Source of the DNA: Phialophora verrucosa
Taxonomy: Eukaryota > Ascomycota > Eurotiomycetes > Chaetothyriales > Herpotrichiellaceae
Length of the DNA: 64,000 nucleotides
Assembly (NCBI GenBank): GCA_002099365.1
Contig: MSED01000005.1
Coordinates: 744,001-808,000 of the forward strand
Reading direction: 5' to 3'
Shown in pieces: positions 22,120-32,416 of this stretch. A program made the translations under genes and the position numbers. Within the stretch, counting starts at the first letter, position 1. Each line of letters opens with the position of its first letter. The notes beneath the pieces were generated by a model. That model did no database searches. It saw only the letters and a list, made by a program, of their open reading frames with translations, and was not told the origin of the DNA.

Positions 22120-22513
22120 CTTGCTTCGGTGCAAGAGCGCCGAATAAGGCCGCAGCAGCTGAGAAGATACGGAAGTTGGAGACTCGTCGATTGAAGCGAA
22201 TATGTGCTCGCAAGTCGTCACCGAGCGGATCGAGATGGCTTGGGGCAAAGGCTGAAGGAGGACTAAAAGGGCACGTCGAGCAGAATTAAGAAGCGGTAGC
22301 TTCACGCTTATTGAGTAGCTAGGTCTAACAGCCCGTTCGAGGAAATGTTCTTCTTAGTTTGTACCGCGAGTTCAATGCGCATTTTGTGTCTCGGCAGATC
22401 CTCGGGTGGCTGGCGAGGCTGCAGCACAACGTTGCAGGCAAGGCTGAGGTGTGGACACATCGAGAGTCATTATCCCGCTAAATGTCGGACTACCTAGATG
22501 ACTGGACCTTCAT
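22120..22513. other. Short intergenic region, probable mrp10 promoter
   Basis: Between the qutA stop and the mrp10 start. Nothing further recognised. Confidence 0.5.
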
Positions 22514-25009
22514 CTACCTGAATATGTCCTCGAAGGACATCCTCCCAAGTTGAGCACCATTGCCTCTCATGGCCGCAGTCTGAGCTCCAGATGCCAGACT
22601 ACCACCATTGAACGCTGGGCCCATGTACCCGTCTGACAACATGAGTCGGTCTGGATCATTGCAGAATGCTTCGAAAGTAGAATCGTCCGCAAAGCCAAAG
22701 TCTTTCAACCCTTCCGTCCTGTCCATAGTCCACTGGGTCGTGTCAAGCTGAGCCATTTCGTGGAACAAGGCGTCAATCTCGTCGCCATTGAAGCTAGGTG
22801 ATGTACCCAACCCTAAGCCCGCCCGTTTGTCCAAGCCGCTATTCATCTGGTCTTGGCCTGGTACATCAATGCTCATCCGTTCGTAATCCCTTGCAGCGGG
22901 CTGAGGTTGCTGTTGCAGTTGAGGCGCGTGATTATAGCGCGGCTCTCCCTGATAGCCAAATGACGCCGGCCTCTCCATATTGCGTGTTATCGAACTAACA
23001 AGGGTCGGAGGCGGCTGGAAACCGGGAGGGGAGATAGGAAGCAGAGGGCTATTTACAGAAACAGACGTCTGAGCCGACAAACTAGGGGCCCTAGCTGACG
23101 TTGAGTCGATGGCAGCGGCATCCGAAGCTCCGAAGCCCGGCCACATTGTTGACCATCTCGACCGCGTCTTGCTCGAACTGCCCCAGATCGCGGAAGGGCT
23201 GAGTAGCTGACAAAATGCCACCAAAACCGACGGTATGCCACATAAGTCAGGCACGTTCCAGGACCGATCGAAGAGCTCGAGAAGTTCACGACATCGCGCT
23301 GCTGGGTGTTGCTGGAAGCCGGCGCTCGTTTGGACCAGAGCGGATTCGACTATTAAATGGCATGCTTGCAAGAGCATCTGATGTGGTGGCCGCCGCTGCA
23401 ACCCTGCTATTGTGAAGCAGTATCGGTCGGAAAGTGCATGCAGTTGAAACAAGACCTGTTGCGCTGATGGTCCTCCCGGGTTCGCCCCGTACCACATGTT
23501 GTCTGCAGCCTCATTTGCAATTGCGCACAGCTCCGTCAGCCTGTTGAAGCAACTGATCACGAAAGCTGGTTCACGGGATGGTGCCCACTCTCCCCCATTT
23601 GCAAGCCACGGCTCCCATTCTTCGTGTCCGTCCTCATCCATGAGTTGTACAAGGTCCAGATTGAAGTGGCTGCGTCGAAGATGTGGGGTCCTTCTAAGTC
23701 GGAGGGAGACCACCGTTTCCAAGATGAGACAAGCTTGCTGTACCGCCTGCCACCTCTGCTGCTTGATGCCTGTGGCTTCTGAGCTTGGGCCCGTGCCGTT
23801 TCCTCGCCCGCCGAGGGAAGAACCAGTGTCTGCAGGCATTCTACCATGCAGCTGGGGATTATGAGCGTCTTGTGCGTCCAGCAGGGCGCGCACTGCATAC
23901 CCAGTGAGCATCCAGGCAGACGTCCAATGACCAAGTCCTACGTCCAGCAGGACGAGGAGCAACAGGGCTTGCACATGGCCGATTGCGAAAGGGCCACTAT
24001 CCGAAGGTATCAGATCCCTTGCTCGGGTACGCATATTGGCAACAGAGTCTTCAGGTGCAATGCTTGGTTCTAGTCTCAGATGCTTCGTTTGCTGCTCTGA
24101 GTACGCACAAATGGCCCAAAGGCAAGCAAGGTCGCCACTGTCCAGCTGTATGGGATTTCGCGGTCTGGTGTGCTCGTAGAACTTCCGAAGTACGTACGGT
24201 CTGTCTAGAATGGGGAACCAACAGTGAGTATAGGTAAAATACTGGTCAAGGAGCACAGAGGCGAGAGGCGGCAGCGGTACACTCTGTGAAGCAAGGTCGC
24301 CTGTCTCCAAGGGTGGAATTGGTCGCCTCCCCAGGTACACGCCGACCGGAGTTGGCAGCTCCAGGTTACTGGGACTGGGTGTGGTCTGCGGCAGCTGCCC
24401 AAGCCATTGATCAGGAAGCCCGACGTGAGGCGGTGCGGTAGACTGGGGAACAGCCGATATGCCTGTAACTCTGAAATCGGGTGTCAAGGGGAGCATATTG
24501 CCAGGACTGCTTGTCAAGGCGGGTAACGTCTCGCTCTCCTCTCTGTCGCGTTTCCGCTTCAAATCCAGCTGAGGACTGTGATCCATCCGTGACAACAGCT
24601 TCTCTAAGTCGGCGAGTACGCTAGAGTCCTTCCAGGCTGTGTGGAGGTCATCGCCGAACTTCTGGTGGTTCCATATATGCAGCAATTCATCCTCGTGCGC
24701 TTCGACCACATGTCGCACAGCGTTGTCAAGACCATCGACCTTTTGCAGCATCACAGCCCATAATTTCTCCAAGCCACGAACATATCCCTCGGGGAGTCCT
24801 CGCTTCTTAGTCGCTGCGAGATATATACAAGGTTGGCCGGCGTTGGCGCAGTTTGAACACTCGGGCTGGTGGCCGTCGCATTTATCCTTCCGAGTGCGAC
24901 ATCGCGTACAGGCGCGCGAGACGCGAGCTCGAGATCTCCGTGAAGCTTCCTCGTCGTCGCTATTCCGGGAAGGCCTGGCATCCGCGTCCGTGTTACGTGA
25001 GGCCATCAC
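22514..25009 (-). CDS. qutA: Quinate-pathway transcriptional activator QutA (Zn2Cys6)
   Basis: Single exon of 831 residues. An N-terminal Gal4-type binuclear cluster has Cys 34, 37, 44, 51, 54 and 61, in RACTRCRTRKDKCDG followed by CSNCANAGQPC, then the family-typical KKRGLPEGYVRGLE. A fungal-specific regulatory domain follows from about residue 240 (LLDQYFTYTHCWFPILDRPY, HVQALLLLVLLDVGLGHW). The C-terminus is Gln/Pro-rich with an acidic/aromatic end (GFADDSTFEAFCND, RMSFEDIFR). Homologues QUTA and QA-1F activate the quinate genes when quinate is present. Identity is strongly supported by the divergent qutR next door and the five catabolic genes beyond it. Two adjacent Met codons begin the frame; either could start. 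Confidence 0.92.
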   Translation of the reverse strand: MMASRNTDADARPSRNSDDEEASRRSRARVSRACTRCRTRKDKCDGHQPECSNCANAGQPCIYLAATKKRGLPEGYVRGLEKLWAVMLQKVDGLDNAVRHVVEAHEDELLHIWNHQKFGDDLHTAWKDSSVLADLEKLLSRMDHSPQLDLKRKRDREESETLPALTSSPGNMLPLTPDFRVTGISAVPQSTAPPHVGLPDQWLGQLPQTTPSPSNLELPTPVGVYLGRRPIPPLETGDLASQSVPLPPLASVLLDQYFTYTHCWFPILDRPYVLRKFYEHTRPRNPIQLDSGDLACLWAICAYSEQQTKHLRLEPSIAPEDSVANMRTRARDLIPSDSGPFAIGHVQALLLLVLLDVGLGHWTSAWMLTGYAVRALLDAQDAHNPQLHGRMPADTGSSLGGRGNGTGPSSEATGIKQQRWQAVQQACLILETVVSLRLRRTPHLRRSHFNLDLVQLMDEDGHEEWEPWLANGGEWAPSREPAFVISCFNRLTELCAIANEAADNMWYGANPGGPSAQQVLFQLHALSDRYCFTIAGLQRRPPHQMLLQACHLIVESALVQTSAGFQQHPAARCRELLELFDRSWNVPDLCGIPSVLVAFCQLLSPSAIWGSSSKTRSRWSTMWPGFGASDAAAIDSTSARAPSLSAQTSVSVNSPLLPISPPGFQPPPTLVSSITRNMERPASFGYQGEPRYNHAPQLQQQPQPAARDYERMSIDVPGQDQMNSGLDKRAGLGLGTSPSFNGDEIDALFHEMAQLDTTQWTMDRTEGLKDFGFADDSTFEAFCNDPDRLMLSDGYMGPAFNGGSLASGAQTAAMRGNGAQLGRMSFEDIFR

Positions 25010-25519
25010 AAGAGGGGAAAAGCATGCAGGCCATGTTCGAAGTGATGCTGATTTACTGCCAACAGTTGAGCTTCAGCTGTCGGAAGGCATGAAGGGGGTG
25101 AAGACTATGCTGTTCCGACGGGATGCATGTTTGATGTCTCGTCCGCAAAGTGCGCTGGTAGGTGACTGGGATCTTGCCGTCGAGAATTTGGAGTGGGTGC
25201 TACCCTGAGAAGTTGATATTTTGTTCGGATAGCGACCCGCCTACGAAAGACCTACAGGTTGCACTGGGGCGTCAACTCCGAGTCCTGGGGAAGCTCGGGA
25301 ACCCTCATCCTGGGCGCTTCCAGTCCAGTAGCATGGCCCCCCACCTTACTCCGAGCGCCTATCACTTGTCCTCGGCTGGGCACCTACTCTACAAAATGAT
25401 GCGTATTAGATGCCCCTAACTTAGTTCGCCTCGTCACGGTCAATTGGCACTCTGCGAGAACACAGTAAGCCCCAGCAACACACTCTTCGCAAGCTCGTGG
25501 TCGAATATGATCTCCTATT
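25010..25519. promoter_or_regulatory. Divergent qutA/qutR promoter
   Basis: A 510-bp region shared by activator (-) and repressor (+). By eye I find no full match to the Neurospora qa activator site GGRTAARYRYTTATCC. A partial half-site (TTCGGATAGCGACCC, about 25226) is all that stands out. Confidence 0.6.
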
Positions 25520-28111
25520 ATGGCAGGTGAGGACGGAGTAGTTCAGCTCGAAGAGAATGGATTCGACGCGCTCTCGCGACACAGTCGACTACGGCCTCCT
25601 GTCTCTGGCACAATCTCGCCGCATCAACCTGGAACCCGGACGCCGTCCGAGCAGCCATCGCTCCGTGGCGTCCAAAATGCCTTGACAGGACACGAGACCT
25701 CTAAGCGTCTCGCGAAAGCACCGACCCCAGAGACGTCCGCTTCTGGAGGGCGTCGATTCCATCCGGATGCTTCTTTTGTATTAGTGGGAATAAGAGCATC
25801 GGGAAAGCGATCCTTGGGTCTTATTGCTGCCACAGCTCTCGGATGGCGGTTTGTGACCGAAGATCATTATTTTCAGACTGTCAACGGCCTCTCCAGGCAG
25901 GACTATCTCAAAGTCTACGGCAGCGAACAATTCCATCGGCAGGACATTGAGACTTCCAAGCGGATGCTCGAAGAGAACAAGTACCAATGCGTGATCGATT
26001 GTGGTCTCGGGAGCCTCACGAGTGGTCTTCAGGACTATCTCAGGCGATACAGCCAGACAAATCCCGTCGTGTTCGTGGTCAGAGATATGGCTCGAATCAA
26101 GCAGATCCTGAACCTGGACGCACGCGCCGCGAAACTGCTCGAGTCTGGCAACTCAACCCATCGAAAATGTTCCAACTACGAGTTTTATAACCTGGAGGAC
26201 GAATCATCAAATGAGCTCGCAGATTCTGATACCGCAGACCGAGCCTCGCCGGCGTATTCTTTCAAGTTGAGAAAGGCTCAGGCTGATTTCTCTTCTTTCG
26301 TTCGATTCATTGCTGGAAAGCACGCCACTGATCCGACATTGCTGTCCCCATTTTCCCTGGACGGGCCTGTCGAATCTCGAGCATTCACTCATACTCTCTT
26401 CGTCTCTCTCTCTGACTTCGTTCAGGACCGGGTCGACCTGAGAGCCTTAGAGGCCGCCGGAGATGTCCTTGAGATCTATGTCGATCAGTTTCTGTCAAGT
26501 ACAGTCCTGGCCAGGATGGTGGCCATGGCCAGAAGGGCGCTCGGAGTACCAATCTTACTGTCGGCCAGCCGCAAGCTCACCGAGGACGCGCCAGCCGACG
26601 CATACATGGCCGTTTTATGGCAAGGCTTGCGGCTAGGCGTGGAGTACATGTCTCTGGATTTAGACCTGGATGACGCTCAGATCAGCCAGCTTAAGCTCAT
26701 GCAGGGACACACCAAGCTGATGGGCACATATCTCCATGCGGGCACAAACGGACATGGCTGGAAAGACCAGGTATTTATGGACATGTACAAGCGAGCAGTG
26801 TACCTTAAACTTGACCTGTTACGTCTCCTCAACATCCCGGCGTCTCGCCAGGAGAACGACACGGCAATATGGTTCACGCAACAATTAAAAGAGCTCAAGG
26901 GACCTCAACTTCCCTGCGTAGCCTACAATATCGGCCCGCTTGGTCGAACATCACAAATGATGAATTCAGTCCTGACATCCGTCACTCACCCTAGCATCGG
27001 CGACGGGCATGTCCACACTGATCAGTTTCTCCGACCGCTGCTGTCTTCCGAGAACATCATCAGCGCCCTTTTCGGGAGCTACGTTTTTGACCCTCTCCAC
27101 TTCTATGTCGTCGGCGCCAATGTCTCTGGTTCGGTCTCTCCTGCAATGCATAATGCTGCCTATCAACTCCTCGGCTTGAAACACGAGTACAGCACTAGGA
27201 CGATTACGACGTGGGAGGGCATTGAAGAACTTGCAAAAGATGATACTTTAGGTGGATTGAGCATCGTGCAACCCTACAAAGTCAAACTTGTTGGTCACAT
27301 GCATGCACTCAGTGGGCACGCCAAAGCCATCGGCGCTCTCAATACCCTTATACCTCTGCGAGCGACGTCTGCTGGAGCTGCGCCTACTCTGGACGCTCAA
27401 GCTCTGTCAAGGAATCGTGCAGGGCGCATCATTGGATGGTATGGGGACAATACCGATTTCATAGGCATCCTGAACTGCGTCAAGCGAAGCCTATCTCCAC
27501 GCAATGCCATTCAGCCGAGAACAACAAGTCTGGTCATTGGTGCGGGGGGCATGGCACGCGCTGCGGTGTATGCAATGCTGCAGATAGGTTGCAAGCATGT
27601 ATTTGTATACAACAGAACAATCGCACACACATCAGCCCTGGCTCGACACTTCAACGAGTTGGTCCGAGCTCAAGGAAACGGCGGCACACCCACACCTCAT
27701 CAGGAATATGTGAGGGTCATTGAGCGTAGGACCGATGCCTGGCCAACGAATTTTGCGCCGCCGACCATTGTGGTCTCCTGCGTCACACACGAGGTACTCG
27801 ACGGCAACCCAGGCGCAGATTTCGAGATGCCCGATTCATGGTTGCAGTCACCGAGTGGCGGTGTTGTCGTTGAGATGGCCTACATGACGAAGGAGACTCC
27901 ATTAATCAAGCAGATGAAACAATATCGCGAGACGACACGGAAACCGTGGGTGTTGGTTGATGGCATTGAGACGCTCATTGAGCAAGCTGTGGGCCAATTC
28001 GAATCGATGACCGGGAGAAAGGCACCAAAAGGCTGTATGGCGGACGCGGCGCATGCATGCATCCGCCATAACACATCATATCTAGTCGACGGCGAAGAGT
28101 TCTTTACTTGA
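25520..28111 (+). CDS. qutR: Quinate-pathway repressor QutR, homologous to the last three AROM domains
   Basis: Single exon of 863 residues. After a disordered N-terminus come three AROM-derived domains in order. First, shikimate kinase-like (about 80-285), with a P-loop VGIRASGKRSLG at 89-100 in which the usual Thr after Lys is Arg. Second, type I dehydroquinase-like (about 290-510), with GTYLHAGTNGHGW and VYLKLDLLRLL. Third, shikimate dehydrogenase-like (about 520-863), with VSGSVSPAMHN, VQPYKVKLVG, GWYGDNTDF and a Rossmann turn VIGAGGMARAA. Known homologues QUTR and QA-1S repress the cluster and are thought to sense pathway intermediates through these domains. The lysine and the Asn-Thr-Asp of the dehydrogenase site are retained. 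It lies head to head with qutA. Confidence 0.93.
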   Translation: MAGEDGVVQLEENGFDALSRHSRLRPPVSGTISPHQPGTRTPSEQPSLRGVQNALTGHETSKRLAKAPTPETSASGGRRFHPDASFVLVGIRASGKRSLGLIAATALGWRFVTEDHYFQTVNGLSRQDYLKVYGSEQFHRQDIETSKRMLEENKYQCVIDCGLGSLTSGLQDYLRRYSQTNPVVFVVRDMARIKQILNLDARAAKLLESGNSTHRKCSNYEFYNLEDESSNELADSDTADRASPAYSFKLRKAQADFSSFVRFIAGKHATDPTLLSPFSLDGPVESRAFTHTLFVSLSDFVQDRVDLRALEAAGDVLEIYVDQFLSSTVLARMVAMARRALGVPILLSASRKLTEDAPADAYMAVLWQGLRLGVEYMSLDLDLDDAQISQLKLMQGHTKLMGTYLHAGTNGHGWKDQVFMDMYKRAVYLKLDLLRLLNIPASRQENDTAIWFTQQLKELKGPQLPCVAYNIGPLGRTSQMMNSVLTSVTHPSIGDGHVHTDQFLRPLLSSENIISALFGSYVFDPLHFYVVGANVSGSVSPAMHNAAYQLLGLKHEYSTRTITTWEGIEELAKDDTLGGLSIVQPYKVKLVGHMHALSGHAKAIGALNTLIPLRATSAGAAPTLDAQALSRNRAGRIIGWYGDNTDFIGILNCVKRSLSPRNAIQPRTTSLVIGAGGMARAAVYAMLQIGCKHVFVYNRTIAHTSALARHFNELVRAQGNGGTPTPHQEYVRVIERRTDAWPTNFAPPTIVVSCVTHEVLDGNPGADFEMPDSWLQSPSGGVVVEMAYMTKETPLIKQMKQYRETTRKPWVLVDGIETLIEQAVGQFESMTGRKAPKGCMADAAHACIRHNTSYLVDGEEFFT

Positions 28112-28204
28112 AAGACCAACGGCGAGGCTCCCTTACTCTGCGAGCATCTTGGTCACGACGGCTAAACGAAAACACTTTTGACTATAAGTACATGCTCCTG
28201 CTAT

Positions 28205-29134
28205 TCAATGCTGTGCGCCGGCCATTTGTCTCTGTACTTCCGATCGAGCGGCAGCTCGCAGCCTGTCGTCAATCTCGATGCCAGTCCACAGACTCGCCTG
28301 GGCGAGTCCTTGCCCAATCATTGCTTCAATGCCACCAATCACCTGCCAGCCGGAATCCAGGGCGAGTTTAGAAATCTGAGTATCGGGGGAGGGATGATAG
28401 CACATCTCCAACAATGAACCCTTCTCCTCTGCATTCAAGAAGACGGACAGAATCTCTCTCACTGTCTTCTCGTTCTCCGTGACAGGAGTGAAGTCTGGAA
28501 CGGCACTGACCACTGCTCCTGGAGCGGCCAGTCTTCTGGCCTGTTCAGTCGTCAAAACATAAACCAAGTTTTCTCCGAGCCCTCGAGCGTGGCACTCCTG
28601 AAGCACAGCCTCGACTTCGTTGGCGTCACGATTGATGATGTATATCGGTGAACATCCCAGAGATTTCTGCAAGGCATAGACAGCTGCTCGGCAGGTTCCT
28701 CCTCCGCCCACGACAAGGCCTGGCTTCCCTCGGTATGGGGATCCTTGGACATTGGTGAAGAAGGCATCCCGGATACCCAGGCAATCGGTATTCGTGCCGC
28801 AGTATATCCTTGACCCGTTCGGGCCGGTCTTGAAAACAATTGTGTTCACTGCGCCGATGGTCCTCCCTTCATCTGTCAATTCGTCAAGGTGTGGGATTAC
28901 TGCGACTTTGAAGGGCATGGTGACGCCGCTACCCATACATTTCGCATCACTCTTCAGATACCTTAGGAAAGCCTCGAGGTCCGTTGTCTCGCAGAGCAGT
29001 TGGCCCCATCGTTTCCCTAAAGCAGAGTATATCGCATGATGCATGGAAGGTGACTTGGAGTGAGCTATAGGGTAGCCCACGAGGTAAGCGACGCGGTCAA
29101 GCGACGAGGTATCTGGAGCGGTGAATTGTGCCAT
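28205..29134 (-). CDS. qutB: Quinate/shikimate dehydrogenase QutB
   Basis: Oxidises quinate to 3-dehydroquinate with NAD+. Start chosen at ATG 29134 (MAQFTAPDTSS), which gives 309 residues; an in-frame ATG at 29233 would add 33 residues of unlike composition. Seen: substrate motif AHSKSPSMHH (24-33), catalytic Lys76 in VTMPFK, Asp117 in GTNTDCLG, and a glycine-rich cofactor turn VVGGGGTCRAAVYAL. The C-terminal motif GIEAMIGQGLAQASLWTG is typical of the shikimate dehydrogenase family. It converges on qutR with only 93 bp between the two stops and diverges from qutD across a shared promoter. Confidence 0.93.
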   Translation of the reverse strand: MAQFTAPDTSSLDRVAYLVGYPIAHSKSPSMHHAIYSALGKRWGQLLCETTDLEAFLRYLKSDAKCMGSGVTMPFKVAVIPHLDELTDEGRTIGAVNTIVFKTGPNGSRIYCGTNTDCLGIRDAFFTNVQGSPYRGKPGLVVGGGGTCRAAVYALQKSLGCSPIYIINRDANEVEAVLQECHARGLGENLVYVLTTEQARRLAAPGAVVSAVPDFTPVTENEKTVREILSVFLNAEEKGSLLEMCYHPSPDTQISKLALDSGWQVIGGIEAMIGQGLAQASLWTGIEIDDRLRAAARSEVQRQMAGAQH

Positions 29135-29911
29135 TTCTCGGTGATGTTCAGAACACGATGTTGACACGCGACGACAGTGCTTTGAGTCTCCAGCAGTGGC
29201 TCTCACAAACGTGGAGGTGAAGCAGGCTGTCAACGACCTGGATGCTGCAGCCTCCTTTCAATCGCCACCGTGTGAAGTTTGTCTACAGAGACCTGCCGTA
29301 CGCTGAGTAGCCACTGCACATGGGATATTCTATTCCCCTTGACTGGTGTGCACCTCTACGACTAGACGACACGGAAGTTCCCCCGACGTGCTTTGTGCTT
29401 CCGATGCGATGGAAGCGAGACTCCGGCGACAGGGTGGTGAAAATTGCATTGCAGCATCCGCCCCCTCAGTCTACGTAATTCGTGCCCTTCCAGAGGGCTG
29501 GAACGGGAGCGACAACGAGGTGGATAAAGACAAACCCGCCGCTCGTTGTCCGGCAAAGAACATTCTCTTATCGCTTACTGGCTGTCAGCTCTAGCAGACT
29601 CCTCTCCGCACCATCCCTCAGAATGCTGATCACAACCGGCAACCATAAACGAGGACCCAGGGAAGTCGAGGAACCCCGGCTGCGGGCCACACAAGTGCTG
29701 ATCCATCACATCCCATGAACGACTCCGGAGGAAAAATCTTCTCCAGACGCCTGTCCTGTGAGCACTCGTTGATTCCTGTCTTTCCTTCTCCTCGTGGCCT
29801 GAATACTTATACTCCGCCCGTGGCCACGCTTCCCCAGATTCCTCCAGAGCCCAGCCTTCACTCCAGATTTCTTCTCCTTTCCCTTCAAACTTGCAACCAC
29901 AGTCAAGCAAG
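29135..29911. promoter_or_regulatory. Divergent qutB/qutD promoter
   Basis: A 777-bp region. It contains GGATAAAGACAAACCC (about 29522), which matches roughly 12 of 16 positions of the qa activator consensus. That is weak, not a convincing site. The qutD side is pyrimidine-rich just before the ATG. Confidence 0.55.
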
Positions 29912-31591
29912 ATGGGTCTCCTTAACTTGGTCGAAGACCGACCTACCCCTAAGGCCGTCTACAACTGGCGGGTCTACTTCTCCGCGGCTGTTGCAGCCTC
30001 GGCGGCGATGATGATCGGCTACGACTCTGCATTCATCGGCGGCACTCTGGCCTTGGAGTCGTTCAAAGACGAATTCCACTTTGACCGCCTCTCCAAGTCG
30101 GCCGTCAACCTCACGTCGGCGAACATCGTCTCTTGCTATCAAGCAGGTGCGTTTTTCGGGGCCTTTTTCGCCTATCCTGCCGGCCACTATCTCGGACGCA
30201 AGATCGGTCTGATCATCTTCGCCGCGGTCTTCACCTTGGGTGCTGGCATGATGTTGGGAGCCGACGGAGCTCGTGGTCTTGGCCTGATCTACGGAGGTCG
30301 CGTCCTCGCCGGAATGGGTGTCGGTGGTGCCTCCAATCTTTCCCCCATCTACTGCTCCGAGGTCGCTCCCCCGGCCATTCGAGGCCGCCTGGTCGGCCTC
30401 TACGAGATGGCATGGCAGGTTGGCGGTCTAGTGGGCTTCTGGATCAACTACGGCGTGGCTGAGACCATGGCACCCTCGCACGAACAATGGATCATTCCCT
30501 TTGCCATCCAACTGATTCCCGCGGGGCTTCTGTTCATCGGCGCCCTCGTCATCCGAGAGTCGCCCCGCTGGCTTTTCTCCCGAGGTCGCCGCGAAGAAGG
30601 AATCAAGAATCTTTGCTGGCTTCGCATGCTCCCAGCGGAGCACATCTACATGCAAGAAGAGATCTTCGCCATCGACAATGCGATCGAGGACCAGCGAAGC
30701 ACGGTCGGCTTGGGCTTCTGGCAGCCATTCCGAGCTGTCTACAACGACCGCAAAGTCACCTATCGCTTTCTCCTTGGTGGTTCTCTCTTCCTCTGGCAGA
30801 ACGCCACGGGCATCAATGCGATCAATTACTATTCCCCGACAGTGTTCAAGTCCATCGGCATTACCGGCACAAACACGTCCCTCCTGACGACGGGGATTTT
30901 CGGCGTCATCAAAACGGTCATCACCCTCTTCTGGCTCTTCTTCCTCATCGACAAACTCGGCCGTCGCGCCCTGCTTATGTACGGCGCCGTCATAGGCTCG
31001 CTTTGCATGTGGTACATTGGTGGTTACATCGCGGTAGCCGACCCAGCGGGCAACCCCACCGACACCCTCTCCTCCGGCGGCATCAGCGCCATGGCATTCT
31101 TCTACCTCTGGACTGTATCGTACACTCCCTCGTGGAACGGCACGCCATGGGTTCTGAACTCCGAGATGTTCAGCCAGAACGTGCGGACGCTGGCGCAAGC
31201 ATTTGCGGCGGCCAACAACTGGTTTTGGAATTTCATCATTGCTCGGTATGTTCTTTCTCATCTCACTTTGTCTCCTTGTGCCGCGATAACTAACTGACAC
31301 CTCTCCAGCTTCACCCCGCAAATGTTCGCCGCCATGTCGTATGGCGTGTACATGTTCTTCGCATCCCTGATGCTCCTCGCCGCCATCTACGTCTTCTTCC
31401 TGATCCCGGAAACCAAAGGCATTCCCCTCGAAGCCATGGACCGGCTCTTCAGCAGAGACGTCCCCGCCCGGCACGCCCACAGCACCGTCCTCAACCAGAT
31501 CAGAATGGAGGAGCAGGATTTCCGCCGCCAGGGCGTCAGTGGCGAGAAAGAGGATGTGGAAGAACGGGAAGTCAAGATTGAAAAGGTGTAG
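29912..31591 (+). CDS. qutD: Quinate permease QutD (MFS sugar-porter family)
   Basis: Plasma-membrane proton symporter for quinate. Two exons, 29912-31245 and 31309-31591 (63-nt intron, GTATGT donor, CTCCAG acceptor), 538 residues. Start at MGLLNLVEDRPTPKAVYNWR, the usual family N-terminus. About 12 hydrophobic helices can be followed. Sugar-porter signatures are seen: GRKIG after helix 2, GRVLAGMGVGGAS, RESPRWLFSRGR, GSLFLWQNATGINAINYYSP, DKLGRR, and PETKGIPLEAMDRLF near the C-terminus. The tail is cytosolic and acidic/charged. A 462-codon open frame on the opposite strand (30428-31816) is a shadow of this gene. Confidence 0.94.
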
Positions 31592-32416
31592 CCCGGCAGC
31601 ACCGAACCAAGTAGTTAACTCAATGGTGGTTCGATGGAGAATATGTCCCCAAGCGCGTCTATGGCTTTTTGGCGGGCTGGCCCTTTTGGGGGAAACAGAC
31701 CGTCCTGGGCGAGAGCGTTGTATAGATACAGAATGTAATGGAACTCGTCCAATGCTTTCAATCAAGTCCAGGTCAATTTTTACTACTTCATCACCTCTCT
31801 GTCGATGAGAGCCCACGTCTCCCTGGGTGTTTCGGTAAAAGGACCAAGAATCCTGGCAACCTGAATTTTAAACCCGAGTCTCGAGGCGCCGGTTGACTCA
31901 CATACATGCCGTACATACAGTATCGCAGCTTCTACGTAATACATCCAAAGCCAAGGTCCAGCGAGTTGGGTGCTCAAAGGTGACGGTCCGACAGCGCCCT
32001 TAAGTGTCGTATCCAAAGTACATACAGTACCCTGTATACCCTAATTCGTCCCTTTCTGCCTGCCTGATTCTTTCCATAAGCGCCTATTCATTGATAATAA
32101 ACAGGCTGTCAAGAGTCCCGCTTATGCAAGACCATAGTATAATCTCATATACTCGATACTCCGTAGTATTATAAAATGCTACGGCATATCAATCAACACC
32201 GAAGACTCGGTAACAGGTGCAACGATACCGCGCGGAAGACCAAGTAGGATCAAATACTGTAGGAACATTCCCATTTCCGTTTCCGTTTCCCTTCTTGATT
32301 TTAATCAGCATTCCATTTTTCCTCCCCAAGTCCCTCGACGAGCGCCTCTCCCTCTCCCTCGCCCCAGAATCTTCTCCTTTCACCCTCCCCGTCGCTCCCT
32401 CTTCTCCTACTCGTCT
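31592..32416. other. Convergent 3' flanks of qutD and qutE, no gene seen
   Basis: Relatively AT-rich with repeated TACATACAGTA-like words (about 31900-32040) and a TTTCCG run near 32275. No coding potential recognised. Confidence 0.5.

Noticed and set aside
29520..29540. GGATAAAGACAAACCC as a QutA binding site
   Set aside because: Too many mismatches to the palindromic qa consensus to call a site without a motif scan.
30428..31816. Open frame of 462 codons on the minus strand
   Set aside because: It is antisense to qutD, with no domain and with a composition that mirrors the QutD codons.
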